NCBI GenBank assembly: GCA_900547225.1
Contig: URFW01000003.1
Span: forward strand, 1-64,000
DNA: 64,000 nucleotides
From: an uncultured Mycoplasmatota bacterium
GTDB taxonomy: Bacteria > Bacillota_I > Bacilli_A > RF39 > UBA660
Direction: 5' to 3'
The stretch's first letter is position 1, and the number at the start of each line of letters is the position of its first letter. Of this stretch, positions 41,613 to 50,668 are shown in pieces. The notes under the pieces were generated by a model. That model saw only the letters and a program-made list of their open reading frames with translations. It was not told the DNA's origin and ran no database searches. A program made the translations under genes and the position numbers.

Positions 41613-42152
41613 CTATTTTATTTCTTTAATATTATTTAAAATTCCATTATAATAATAGTCTTCTTGTTTGAAAATAAAAAGTGGCGTAGTATCATTATTT
41701 ATAAAAATCAGATAAACAAAATCTCCTTTTTCAACCTTTCTAAAAAAATCTGAATAAACAGGAAAATCTTTATTATATACTTTAGAATATTCTTTTAATG
41801 TTAGATAATGTTCTTTATCTGGATATTCATTGTCTTTGCTTAATGTTACCTCAATGTTAGTTATTTGATCTAAAACTACTTTATAATTCCTATTTCTTAT
41901 TTTTTTTATAATTTGCTTTTTTTTATTCAATTTAATCAAAGGTAATAAATTAAACATTAAAGAAAATAAAATACAGAATATAAAATCACAGATTAAATTA
42001 AAAGTACTTAATTTATTAATATATATAAACGGTGATAATACTATTATTATTGATGCTATAACAAAGATTACTGTAAAAATAACATCTGTTTTATATCCTG
42101 TTTCACTTTCCAATAATTTTTCGTTAATTTCTATTTTTTCTTTTTCTCTCAT
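41613..42152 (-). CDS. Two-span membrane protein, unknown
   Basis: 179 residues with an Asp/Glu/Lys-rich start, two spans at about residues 22-46 (VIFTVIFVIASIIIVLSPFIYI) and 53-75 (FNLICDFIFCILFSLMFNLLPLI), and a cytosolic C-terminal beta-rich domain ending YYNGILNNIKEIK. Seven nt downstream of the gene at 42160 on the same strand, so they form an operon. I do not recognise the family. Confidence 0.65.
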   Translation of the reverse strand: MREKEKIEINEKLLESETGYKTDVIFTVIFVIASIIIVLSPFIYINKLSTFNLICDFIFCILFSLMFNLLPLIKLNKKKQIIKKIRNRNYKVVLDQITNIEVTLSKDNEYPDKEHYLTLKEYSKVYNKDFPVYSDFFRKVEKGDFVYLIFINNDTTPLFIFKQEDYYYNGILNNIKEIK

Positions 42153-42159
42153 ATTTACC

Positions 42160-42783
42160 TCACTTTATTTCATTAATCCAATTAGGATTATATTTCAAAT
42201 TTAATTCTTTATTAGTAGTTTTATTATAATACTTAGTAACAGATTCTTTAACTTCAACACCTGGTTTAAAACCAGCATTAATATACATATAACAAGCAAT
42301 TATAATTGATATTAAAGAATAATTATCATTTTTTACATATATCTTATAATTATGTAAATCGTTATATATAATTTGCTCTGTATCTATTTGAGCTACTTGA
42401 ATATCATTCATATAAATTGGACATTTAGATTCAGTTCCTAATCCAATACCATATTCTTTATAAATCTCATTATTGTAAATTAATTCGGTATATTCATAAT
42501 TACCAAATAAACCGGTTTTTTTATTTGTTTGGTATATTTCTCCAACGTTCTTTTCAGATACAATTATTTGATATGGTCTGAACTTTTTATTTTTTGTTTT
42601 TGTAAATAAACCACCCGTATATTTTAATTCAAATGGTATATTATTAAAATTACCAATTAAAGAAGATTCCATTGAAGCTAACTTTCCTTTAACGTTAATT
42701 GAACCTAATATATTACCATTAGAAATTATTTCAAAATCTGCTTCATACATTTCTTTATTTTTTTGTCTTATATCTATCATCAT
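42160..42783 (-). CDS. Hypothetical protein with Tubby/LURP-one-like beta strands
   Basis: 207 residues, soluble apart from one moderately hydrophobic stretch (SLISIIIACYMYINAGF). Beta-hairpin-rich sequence such as FNNIPFELKYTGGLFTKTKN, FRPYQIIVSEKNVGEIYQTNKKTGLFGNYEYTELIYNNEIY recalls the phospholipid-binding Tubby/LURP-one barrel, but I am not sure. GGAGGTTATAA precedes the ATG. First gene of a two-gene unit with 41613; a frameshifted small ORF precedes it. Confidence 0.6.
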   Translation of the reverse strand: MMIDIRQKNKEMYEADFEIISNGNILGSINVKGKLASMESSLIGNFNNIPFELKYTGGLFTKTKNKKFRPYQIIVSEKNVGEIYQTNKKTGLFGNYEYTELIYNNEIYKEYGIGLGTESKCPIYMNDIQVAQIDTEQIIYNDLHNYKIYVKNDNYSLISIIIACYMYINAGFKPGVEVKESVTKYYNKTTNKELNLKYNPNWINEIK

Positions 42784-42786
42784 AAA

Positions 42787-42878
42787 TTATAACCTCCAAT
42801 TTTTAAATTTTAATCCATCATCCGATAACATAAAATCTGTAAATACTGAAAAACTATCTTTTTTTATTTTACACTCAT
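42787..42878 (-). pseudogene. Small frameshifted ORF
   Basis: ATG 42878 follows AGGAGAATAAAA and reads MSVK then a stop just before an A7 run (42865-42859). In the +1 frame after that run the sequence continues KDSFSVFTDFMLSDDGLKFK and ends at a TAA (42789-42787) next to the ribosome binding site of the following gene. One extra base would give a 30-codon protein. Confidence 0.35.
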
Positions 42879-42989
42879 TTTTATTCTCCTAATATAATTT
42901 TATTATACATTATAAATAGGATGTAAATCAATTTAAAAATATATGTTAAAGTTAATTCCTTTGTTATATAATATTAATAGGAGAATGTT

Positions 42990-44096
42990 ATGGAAAAGAT
43001 ATTTGATTATGTTAATAAATATGGAAATTATGATTTTGATGAAAAAGTACTTGGTGAACTTGATATGCTTATATTTTCTCATCTTTCTTACCTTGACTTA
43101 TCAAACTTTAAGGATGGATTAATCTATGATATAGGATCAAGTTTAAAAAATTATGATGCAAATAATTTAGGCGATTCAGTAAAGACAGCCTATAAGTTGT
43201 TATCCTTAATATATGATAAAAAAAGATATAAAAACATAACCATGTTTAACTATAAATACATATTAACAGATGATGTTCAAGTTGGCATATTATCTTTAAG
43301 ACTTTTAAATAATGATATTATAATAAGTTTTGAAGGAACTGATAACACATTTATAGGTTGGAAGGAAGACTTTGCACTATCTTATGAATATCCAACTAAG
43401 TCACATCTAATCGCAAGCAAATACGTAAGTGATACATTAAATAAAAATAATTGTAACATTTATTTATGTGGACATTCTAAAGGCGGGAATTTAGCATTGG
43501 TATCAGCACTTAGACTTCTTCCGTCTAAAAAGGGTAAGGTAAAGAAAATATATTCATTTGATGGACCAGGGATCCCAGATGACATATTTAAATCCATGGA
43601 TTACAATATGATTAAAGATAGACTTATTAACATAATACCTAATTATAGCATAGTTGGAGTTTTATTAAATCAGGAAAACTTAAATGTAATAAAAAGTGAT
43701 GCAATAGGAATTATGCAACATGAAATATCAAGTTGGAAAGTAGAAGATGACCACTTACTAAGATGTGAAGAATCTAGCTTGAGCAAGGAACTTGATGTTT
43801 CAATAAAAGTTTGGCTTATAAAAACAACTCGTGAAGAGCGAAGACAAATAATTGATGAAGTATTTGATATCTTTGTTAAGTCTGGTATAAAAACAACTGA
43901 TGATATAAAAGAAAATAAGATAAAATCTGTAAACATGCTTTTAAAAAATTTAAATGGTTTTTCAAAGGAAACAAGAACTTTATTTAATAATTATATGAAG
44001 ATGTTAATTGGTGAAATGGGTACGAATATAATAAATGATAAAAAGAAAGTTATTAAAGAAAAAATAAGTGAGTTAAAAGATAAATACGATACTTAA
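42990..44096 (+). CDS. Mbeg1-like alpha/beta-hydrolase (DUF2974)
   Basis: 368 residues. The nucleophile elbow GHSKGGNLALVSALRLL (G-x-S-x-G with Ser at about residue 163) and the upstream ISFEGTDNTFIGWKEDF fit the Mbeg1/DUF2974 family of lipase-like hydrolases. An Asp-rich stretch SFDGPGIPDD and a later His (MQHEIS) may supply the rest of the triad. The C-terminal third is helical. No signal peptide; cytosolic. RBS AGGAGAATG. Substrate unknown. Confidence 0.83.
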   Translation: MEKIFDYVNKYGNYDFDEKVLGELDMLIFSHLSYLDLSNFKDGLIYDIGSSLKNYDANNLGDSVKTAYKLLSLIYDKKRYKNITMFNYKYILTDDVQVGILSLRLLNNDIIISFEGTDNTFIGWKEDFALSYEYPTKSHLIASKYVSDTLNKNNCNIYLCGHSKGGNLALVSALRLLPSKKGKVKKIYSFDGPGIPDDIFKSMDYNMIKDRLINIIPNYSIVGVLLNQENLNVIKSDAIGIMQHEISSWKVEDDHLLRCEESSLSKELDVSIKVWLIKTTREERRQIIDEVFDIFVKSGIKTTDDIKENKIKSVNMLLKNLNGFSKETRTLFNNYMKMLIGEMGTNIINDKKKVIKEKISELKDKYDT

Positions 44097-44115
44097 TATA
44101 AATGATTTAAATGGT

Positions 44116-44145
44116 AAATACACTTGTAAATAGTGTATTTTTTTT
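44116..44145 (+). terminator. Terminator
   Basis: AAATACACT (44116-44124), 7-nt loop, AGTGTATTT (44132-44140), T run. Confidence 0.88.
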
Positions 44146-44175
44146 CTATAATATCATTGAGATGAGGTGTTAACT

Positions 44176-44916
44176 TTGAAAAAAACGGTACTTATAACAG
44201 GAGGTTCTAGAGGAATAGGTAAGGAAACTAGCATAGAATTTGCAAAAAACGGATATAACGTTGTAATAAATTATGTGAGTGACGAAAAGTCTGCGCTTTC
44301 CTTAAAAGAAGAATTAGAAGAAAAATATGATTCTGATGTTATGCTATGTAAGTGTGATGTATCAAATGAGATAGACATAAAAAAAATGGTAAATGATGTA
44401 ATTAATTATTATGGAAGGATAGATGTACTTATTAACAATGCTGCTATTGCTTTAGATTGTGTGTTTGAAGATAAAAAGGTAAGTGATTTTAAAAAAGTAT
44501 TAGATATTAATTTAATTGGCCCATTTACTTTATCAAGAGAAGTTGGGAAAAACATGCTTGAACATAAAAGTGGTGTAATTATAAACGTATCTTCTACCAA
44601 CGCGATTGATACATATTATGAATATGGCTTAGATTATGATGCATCAAAGGCAGCACTTATTTCTCTTACTCATAATCTATCTAAGCATTTTGCTCCTTAC
44701 GTAAGAGTAAATGCAGTGGCACCTGGCTGGGTTAACACTGATATGAATAGAAACCTAGATGAAGACTACATAAAAGAAGAGGAAAAAAACATTTACTTAA
44801 AGAGATTTGCAGAAACTAAAGAAATAGCTAAAGTTATATACTTTTTAGCAAGTGATGATGCAAGTTATATAACAAACGAAGTAATAAGGGTAGATGGCGG
44901 ATATAATCACGGGTAA
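44176..44916 (+). CDS. Short-chain dehydrogenase/reductase (FabG-like)
   Basis: An NAD(P)-binding Rossmann fold with GGSRGIG at the N-terminus, DVSNEID, NNAA, and the catalytic Ser in IINVSS plus YDASK (Tyr-x3-Lys). The tail VNAVAPGWVNTDM..YITNEVIRVDGGYNHG is typical of 3-oxoacyl-ACP reductases, but many SDRs share it, so the substrate is open. 246 aa. TTG start 44176 is preferred; in-frame GTG 44167 lies in GATGAGGTGT. Followed after 28 nt by the gene at 44945. Confidence 0.9.
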   Translation: MKKTVLITGGSRGIGKETSIEFAKNGYNVVINYVSDEKSALSLKEELEEKYDSDVMLCKCDVSNEIDIKKMVNDVINYYGRIDVLINNAAIALDCVFEDKKVSDFKKVLDINLIGPFTLSREVGKNMLEHKSGVIINVSSTNAIDTYYEYGLDYDASKAALISLTHNLSKHFAPYVRVNAVAPGWVNTDMNRNLDEDYIKEEEKNIYLKRFAETKEIAKVIYFLASDDASYITNEVIRVDGGYNHG

Positions 44917-44944
44917 ATTATATAAAAATAGGAGTTGATATAAT

Positions 44945-46198
44945 ATGTATAATGAATTTGGTATAAGTGATAAAGCAAAAAACTTGGTATTAAAAGCAGA
45001 AAAAAGCCTAACTGAAGAATTTAAAAAAATAGATGATATGTGTGATATAAATAGTTTGAAAGTTTTAAAAGCATTTAGTGATAATAAGATATCAGAAGCA
45101 CATTTTGGAAGTACAACAGGGTATGGTTATGATGATATAGGCCGTGATGCAATAGAGCGTGTTTTTTCGTCCGTATTAGAATCAGAAGATGCCATTGTTA
45201 GAAGTCAGTTTATCTCTGGGTCACATGCACTATGCGTTTGTTTATTCGCGTTTTTAAGGCCTGGTGACTTAATGCTAAGTATAACAGGTACTCCATATGA
45301 CACTCTTCATGAGGTAATAGGAATAAAAGAAAATAAAAGTTCTTTAAAATCATTTGGCATTAAATATGATGAAATAGATTTATTAGATAATGACTTTGAT
45401 TATGAAAAAATAGAAAATTATATCAAGAATAATAAAGTAAAATTAATAGAAATTCAAAGAAGTAAGGGATATTCTACTAGAAAAAGTATCGTTATAGAAA
45501 AACTTGAAAAAGTAATTAAATTAATAAAAAAAATAGATGATGACATAATAATAATGGTTGATAATTGTTATTGTGAGTTTGTTGGTGATAAAACGCCAAC
45601 AAAAGTTGGAGCGGACATAATAGTTGGTTCGTTAATTAAAAACTTAGGTGGCGGAATAGCTCCTAATGGAGCTTACGTAGCAGGAAAAAGGAAACTTATT
45701 GATTTGGTAGGCGAAAGACTAACACTTCCTGGTGAGGGAAGAGAAGTTGGCCCAACTCTTGGAATAAATAAACAAATATTACAAGGTATTTTTATGTCTC
45801 CTTCTGTTGTTGCATCAGCTCTTAAAACGGCTGTTTTAACAAGTAAAGTACTAGAAGATTTAGGTTACAACGTGGAACCTAAATACAATGAAGAAAGAGC
45901 AGACATTGTTCAAAATATAGTATTTAATAACGAAGAAGACTTAGTTAAATATTGTGCGGGTATTCAAAGCGCTTCTCCAATTGATTCATTTTCAAAACCT
46001 CTACCTTGGGATATGCCAGGATACGATGATAAAGTAGTTATGGCAGCGGGCACTTTTACGCAAGGCTCTTCAATAGAACTTTCTTGTGACGGACCTATAA
46101 GACCTCCTTTTATAGCATATCAACAAGGAAGTCTTACTTATCCATATGGTAAATTAGCAGTAATGCGTGCGGTTACAGAATTATTAAATAAAAAATAA
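44945..46198 (+). CDS. Methionine gamma-lyase/aluminium-resistance family PLP enzyme (YnbB-like)
   Basis: 417 residues of fold-type I pyridoxal-phosphate protein. The Lys for the Schiff base is in GSLIKNLGGGIAPNGAYVAG; SITGTPYDTLHEVIG and DNCYCEFVGDKTPTKVGADI are the characteristic neighbours. Members are annotated as methionine gamma-lyase-like or aluminium-resistance proteins without firm function. It is cytosolic. GGAGTTGATA precedes the ATG; probably one operon with the SDR gene. Confidence 0.92.
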   Translation: MYNEFGISDKAKNLVLKAEKSLTEEFKKIDDMCDINSLKVLKAFSDNKISEAHFGSTTGYGYDDIGRDAIERVFSSVLESEDAIVRSQFISGSHALCVCLFAFLRPGDLMLSITGTPYDTLHEVIGIKENKSSLKSFGIKYDEIDLLDNDFDYEKIENYIKNNKVKLIEIQRSKGYSTRKSIVIEKLEKVIKLIKKIDDDIIIMVDNCYCEFVGDKTPTKVGADIIVGSLIKNLGGGIAPNGAYVAGKRKLIDLVGERLTLPGEGREVGPTLGINKQILQGIFMSPSVVASALKTAVLTSKVLEDLGYNVEPKYNEERADIVQNIVFNNEEDLVKYCAGIQSASPIDSFSKPLPWDMPGYDDKVVMAAGTFTQGSSIELSCDGPIRPPFIAYQQGSLTYPYGKLAVMRAVTELLNKK

Positions 46199-46263
46199 TT
46201 TATTTTACGCTTTTATTTATAGTTTCAAAAACACGTGTTATAATAAATTGTAAGGAGTAAGAA

Positions 46264-47700
46264 ATGAAAAATAAAAATGATATTATAAAAAACAAGGGAT
46301 TAATCTTAATAATTATTTTTTCTTTTTCTTTGATATTTTCACTTGTATACGTAAACTTTTACGCAAGTAATATTTATGTTAAAGACTTTAAAAGTACCGA
46401 GAAAATAGAAGTGTTTAAAAAATATAAAAACAGTAAGATAACCGCTTGTTATGGAACTAGAATAAGATGCAAGAAAATTACTTACAAAATAAAGGGGAGC
46501 GTTAATACTAAAAGAATTGGTACTTATAACGTAACTTATAAGATTGATTATAAAGATAAGCACGTATCTAAAATTAAAAAAGTTACCGTAGTTGATACTA
46601 AAAAGCCAGAATTAGTAATTGAAGGTTCCTTTTTAAACGTTTGTCCAAACGGAAAAACAAGTGATGTTAAGATAAGTGCAACTGATAATTATGATGGTGA
46701 CATAACAAAAAATGTAAAATATAAAATAGAAAAAAATAAAATTAAATATAGAGTATCAGATTCATCTGGTAATATGGCAAGAAAAGAGTTTGATGTTAAT
46801 ATTATGGATAATGAAAAACCTAGTTTAATTTTAAATGACGAATCTATTATATATTTAAGTGTGGGTGCAAAATACGTAGAACCAGGCTATGTTGCAATTG
46901 ATAATTGTGATGGAAACATAACGGATCAAGTTTTAGTAAGTGGTGCAGTAGATACTAAAAAGCCTGGAACTTACGTTTTGACATACAGCGTAAAAGATGA
47001 AGAAGGAAATTTAAGTGAAGCAAAAAGAACCATAAAAATTTTCCCTAAAAATAACTATAAACCAGGAGTTAATACCGCTAAAACAATTTATTTAACGTTT
47101 GATGATGGACCTGGAGCACATACGGCAAGACTACTTGACATACTTAAAAATTATAATGTTAAGGCAACCTTTTTCGTAACGGGATATAATAACAATTACA
47201 ATGATTTATTAAAAAGGGAAAAAGAAGAAGGTCACACGATTGGTCTTCATAGTTATTCACATAATTATAGTCTTATTTATACATCAATTGATGCTTATAT
47301 GGAAGATTTATTAAGTATACAAAATAAAGTTAAGGAGTATACTGGCGAGGAATCCAAAATAATAAGATTTCCAGGAGGTAGTTCTAATACGATAAGTAGA
47401 AAATATAGGGCCCATATAATGAGTGATTTAACAAGTAAGGTAGAATCCCTTGGATTTAGATACTTTGATTGGACAATTGTATCAGGTGATGCTGGAGATA
47501 CTAAGGATTCAAATAAGATAGTGTCAAACGTAACTGGTGGGATTACGGAAGATGGGTTAAACGTTGTTTTAATGCACGACATAAAACCTTATACGGTAGA
47601 TGCTATTGAAAGAATAATTACGTTTGGTCTTTCTAATGGATATACGTTTGCACCTCTTACGATGGATAGTCCGGTTGTGCATCAAAAGGTTAATAACTAA
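46264..47700 (+). CDS. Polysaccharide deacetylase with Ig-like (DUF5011) domains
   Basis: 478 residues. A membrane anchor at about residues 14-32 (LILIIIFSFSLIFSLVYVNF) is followed by three Ig-like/DUF5011 domains (for example GSVNTKRIGTYNVTYKI, DGDITKNVKYKIEK, DNCDGNITDQVLVSG). The catalytic NodB domain (about 270-478) has TIYLTFDDGPG, TIGLHSYSH (metal-binding H-x3-H), IIRFPGGSSN and VLMHD. It removes N-acetyl groups from peptidoglycan or another cell-wall glycan outside the cell. RBS TAAGGAG. Confidence 0.93.
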   Translation: MKNKNDIIKNKGLILIIIFSFSLIFSLVYVNFYASNIYVKDFKSTEKIEVFKKYKNSKITACYGTRIRCKKITYKIKGSVNTKRIGTYNVTYKIDYKDKHVSKIKKVTVVDTKKPELVIEGSFLNVCPNGKTSDVKISATDNYDGDITKNVKYKIEKNKIKYRVSDSSGNMARKEFDVNIMDNEKPSLILNDESIIYLSVGAKYVEPGYVAIDNCDGNITDQVLVSGAVDTKKPGTYVLTYSVKDEEGNLSEAKRTIKIFPKNNYKPGVNTAKTIYLTFDDGPGAHTARLLDILKNYNVKATFFVTGYNNNYNDLLKREKEEGHTIGLHSYSHNYSLIYTSIDAYMEDLLSIQNKVKEYTGEESKIIRFPGGSSNTISRKYRAHIMSDLTSKVESLGFRYFDWTIVSGDAGDTKDSNKIVSNVTGGITEDGLNVVLMHDIKPYTVDAIERIITFGLSNGYTFAPLTMDSPVVHQKVNN

Positions 47701-47727
47701 GAGAATTTATTTTATTCTCTTTTTTTG
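47699..47727 (+). terminator. Terminator
   Basis: AAGAGAAT (47699-47706), 7-nt loop, ATTCTCTT (47714-47721), T run. Confidence 0.85.
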
Positions 47728-47793
47728 TAGTTTAAAGTTTATTCATAAAATGATTAATTGCATTAAATATTAGTGAAATAAGGGGGAAAATTT

Positions 47794-48741
47794 ATGCAAA
47801 AAAAAGGAATTGACATAAGTCACCATCAAGGAGACATCGACTTTGACAAATTAAAAGGAAACATAGATTTTGCAATGGTAAGAACAAGTTATGGTTCGTT
47901 TTATGAAGATAAAAAATATAAAAGAAACATAAAAGAGTTAGAAAGAGTAAAAATTCCGTACGGATTATATCACTTTTCTTATGCAACAAATGTAGAGTCT
48001 GCAAAAAAGGAGGCTACAGGTTTTATAAACATAATAAAAAAATATAATCCTTTATATCCAGTTGTAATTGATATAGAAAGCTCAAGCAGAACGTCTAACG
48101 TTAGGAATGATACATTAGTTGATATAACATCTACCATATGCTCTATGATAGAAAGTGCCGGATATTACGTAATGATATATGCTAATAAGGATTATTTAAC
48201 TGGTAAATTAAATAGTTCAAAACTAGATAGATATGATAAGTGGCTTGCCGAATGGAGTAGTAAACCTACGTATAATAAAAACTTTGGTATCTGGCAGTAT
48301 TCATCTAAGGGAAGCTTGCCTGGAATAGTAGGGAACGTTGATTTAAACATCGCTTATAAAGATTATCCTAGTATAATTAACAATAAAAAACCAGATGCAT
48401 CATCTAGTGATAGAAAAAAAGAAAGTAATTCCGTTATAAATTACGTGGTTAAAAAAGGAGATACGCTAAGCGCTATTGCAAGTAAATATAACACCAATTA
48501 TAAATCTTTAGCAGAGTATAACAACATTAAAAATCCTAATAAAATTTATCCTGGACAAATAATAAAAATACCAAATAAAGAGGCTTCTGCTCCAACAACT
48601 TACATTGTAAAAAAGAAAGATACATTAAGTGCTATTGCAAGTAAATATAATACTACTTGGAAAAAACTATATGAAAAAAATAAAAACGTAATTGGTAAAA
48701 ATCCTAATAAAATATATCCAGGAATGGTATTAAAAATATGA
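47794..48741 (+). CDS. GH25 lysozyme with two LysM repeats
   Basis: 315 residues. The GH25 muramidase domain (residues 1-195) has KGIDISHHQGDIDFDKLK, YGLYHFSYAT and the acid-pair region YPVVIDIESS, all as expected. Two LysM peptidoglycan-binding repeats follow (YVVKKGDTLSAIASKYNT and YIVKKKDTLSAIASKYNT). There is no signal peptide, so export must be by another route or through lysis. AGGGGGAAA precedes the ATG. It is an autolysin or phage-derived endolysin; no holin or phage gene is adjacent. Confidence 0.93.
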   Translation: MQKKGIDISHHQGDIDFDKLKGNIDFAMVRTSYGSFYEDKKYKRNIKELERVKIPYGLYHFSYATNVESAKKEATGFINIIKKYNPLYPVVIDIESSSRTSNVRNDTLVDITSTICSMIESAGYYVMIYANKDYLTGKLNSSKLDRYDKWLAEWSSKPTYNKNFGIWQYSSKGSLPGIVGNVDLNIAYKDYPSIINNKKPDASSSDRKKESNSVINYVVKKGDTLSAIASKYNTNYKSLAEYNNIKNPNKIYPGQIIKIPNKEASAPTTYIVKKKDTLSAIASKYNTTWKKLYEKNKNVIGKNPNKIYPGMVLKI

Positions 48742-48745
48742 TTTT

Positions 48746-48774
48746 GGTTAACACTACATAGTGTTAACCTTTTT
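48746..48774 (+). terminator. Terminator of the lysozyme gene
   Basis: GGTTAACACT (48746-48755), loop ACAT, AGTGTTAACC (48760-48769), T run. Confidence 0.93.
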
Positions 48775-48842
48775 AGTTACTATTGACTTTGAAATAAAAT
48801 AAATGTATTCTATATTTAGATAATAAAGGAGAGAAGATTATA

Positions 48843-49355
48843 ATGAAGAAACAAAGTATAGCAATTATTGGCGTTATAGCATTCGTTTTAGCAGTTGTAG
48901 TTGGATATGCATTATTTAGTGATAATTTAACTGTTAGTGGTAGTGCAACCGCAACCGGAGATTTTGATGTTGAGTTTACTAGTGTAGGAGAAATTACTAA
49001 GGTAGGTTATACAGCAGTTGATGCAACTGAAATAGCAAAAATTTCTGAAGATAAAAACACGTTAACGGTAACTGTTAATAAGCTTGATTATCCAGGTGCT
49101 TATGTAACAATTCCTGTTACTATAACTAATAAAGGTTCAGTTTCAGCCAAATTAAAAAACATTAATGAAACCGGGTTAACACAAGATAATAGAGCAATAA
49201 AAGTTACATATACAGGTGTTGCAGCAAGTGATACGGTAATAAAAACTAATGATACTCAAGCAATGAATATTAAGGTAGAATGGGATCCATCTATAAATAC
49301 CGGATCATCAGACGTAACTTTCCAAATCACTTTGGAATACGAACAAGCAAAGTAA
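48843..49355 (+). CDS. TasA/CalY-like secreted protein 1
   Basis: 170 residues. The N-terminus MKKQSIAIIGVIAFVLAVVV then GYALFSDNLTVSGSATATGDFDVEFTSVG is the SipW-dependent signal type found on TasA and camelysin: a short basic start, hydrophobic core and an A-L-F-S-D-x-L cleavage region. The mature part is a beta-sandwich (LTVTVNKLDYPGAYVTIPVTITNKGSV). Such proteins form extracellular matrix fibres. First gene of the putative cluster; RBS AAAGGAGAG. Confidence 0.85.
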   Translation: MKKQSIAIIGVIAFVLAVVVGYALFSDNLTVSGSATATGDFDVEFTSVGEITKVGYTAVDATEIAKISEDKNTLTVTVNKLDYPGAYVTIPVTITNKGSVSAKLKNINETGLTQDNRAIKVTYTGVAASDTVIKTNDTQAMNIKVEWDPSINTGSSDVTFQITLEYEQAK

Positions 49356-49398
49356 AAATAGGTCATCCTATTTTTTTTAATATGTGAGGTGGATAAAA

Positions 49399-49917
49399 AT
49401 GAAAAAACAAAACATGATAATAATAGTCGTGGTTGCTTTTTTGCTTACGATAACAATTGGTTACGCATTATTTAGTGAAAGTTTGAGCATCAATGGAACA
49501 GCTTTAGCAGAAGGAACTTTTGATGTTGAATTTACTTCTGTTGGAACACCTACGTGTATAGGTTTTACCGGAACATGTGATTCTAATACATTAACTGGTA
49601 TTTCATCTGATAAAAATACGTTAAACGTGACCGTTAATAAATTGGAATTTCCAGGTGCTTATGTTGAATTTCCTGTTACCGTAACTAGTAAAGGTACTAT
49701 TCCTGCGGTTTTGGAAAGTATTTCAGAAACAGGACTTGAAACTGATGATACCATAAAGGTAACATACACCGGTATATCCGAATTAAAGGGCCAAAAATTA
49801 GAACAAAACGGGACTCAAACTTTTAGTATTAAAGTTAAATGGGATGAAAATTCTAATAAATCTTCTGAAAACGTGCAATTTTCAATAAAAATGAATTATA
49901 AACAAATTGCAGAATAG
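49399..49917 (+). CDS. TasA/CalY-like secreted protein 2
   Basis: 172 residues and a close paralog of the previous one, with YALFSESLSINGTALAEGTFDVEFTSVG after a hydrophobic core, then a Cys pair (TCIGFTGTC) absent from the first. ATG 49399 is preferred; in-frame GTG 49384 would add residues and lies in GTGAGGTGG. The matching beta-sandwich NKLEFPGAYVEFPVTVTSKG argues for recent duplication. Lies 43 nt after the first paralog. Confidence 0.85.
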   Translation: MKKQNMIIIVVVAFLLTITIGYALFSESLSINGTALAEGTFDVEFTSVGTPTCIGFTGTCDSNTLTGISSDKNTLNVTVNKLEFPGAYVEFPVTVTSKGTIPAVLESISETGLETDDTIKVTYTGISELKGQKLEQNGTQTFSIKVKWDENSNKSSENVQFSIKMNYKQIAE

Positions 49918-50034
49918 TTATTGCTTAGAGGTGGAAGTAAATTCCGCCTTTTAAATTGAAAAAAACTGCTATTTATGATAGTATTTATATGTAAAAATAG
50001 AGATAAATATGATATGACATAGAAGGGGTAATTT

Positions 50035-50640
50035 ATGGAAACACATTCAAAAAATAAAAAAAGTTTAAAAATTATTAGTGTTATAGTTGCAATATTGGTG
50101 TGTTTAATGAGTGTTGGTTACGCCTTTTTTAGTGATTCTTTATCTATTAATGGAGTTGCATCAACCGTTGATTACTATAGTGGTACAATGCTTCCAACAA
50201 ACCCTATTATGTTAAAACCTGAAGATAATTTATATAGTACCTATGATACGTCTAGAAGTAAACTTTCTTTAAGGGAAGAACACTGGGTTGGAGACACTTT
50301 TATAGTAATTTGGAACAAGGGAGTAGGTATTTCAATATCAAGAAAGACAATTACTTATACAATTTCATTTTCTAATCCAACTGAACTTCCATATACGAAT
50401 GGACAAGTTACTACTAAAATAGAAAATAATGGTTTAGGTTATATAAAAAGTGCAACAGGATCACTTTCTAAAACTACATTACAGCCCGGTGAGGCAGTAG
50501 AAGTTAAACTAACTATTACATCTAATTTTTTATCAAGACTAGATGATCAAGATATAACTGCTACAATTTCATATGAACTTCAAGGGGAGACAAAGTATTT
50601 TTACTTTGTAGTTAAGTATCGCGGTTGGGATAATGATTAG
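50035..50640 (+). CDS. TasA-like secreted protein 3 (divergent)
   Basis: 201 residues with a SipW-type leader: LKIISVIVAILVCLMSVGYAFFSDSLSINGVAST. The mature region is longer and less like the two before, with Tyr/Ser-rich beta strands (KSATGSLSKTTLQPGEAVEVKLTITSNFL). Its stop overlaps the next ORF's upstream frame (ATG 50633), so translation of the peptidase may be coupled to it. RBS AAGGGGTA. Confidence 0.8.
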   Translation: METHSKNKKSLKIISVIVAILVCLMSVGYAFFSDSLSINGVASTVDYYSGTMLPTNPIMLKPEDNLYSTYDTSRSKLSLREEHWVGDTFIVIWNKGVGISISRKTITYTISFSNPTELPYTNGQVTTKIENNGLGYIKSATGSLSKTTLQPGEAVEVKLTITSNFLSRLDDQDITATISYELQGETKYFYFVVKYRGWDND

Positions 50641-50668
50641 TATATTTAGGAATAAGGGTGGTGAAAGA

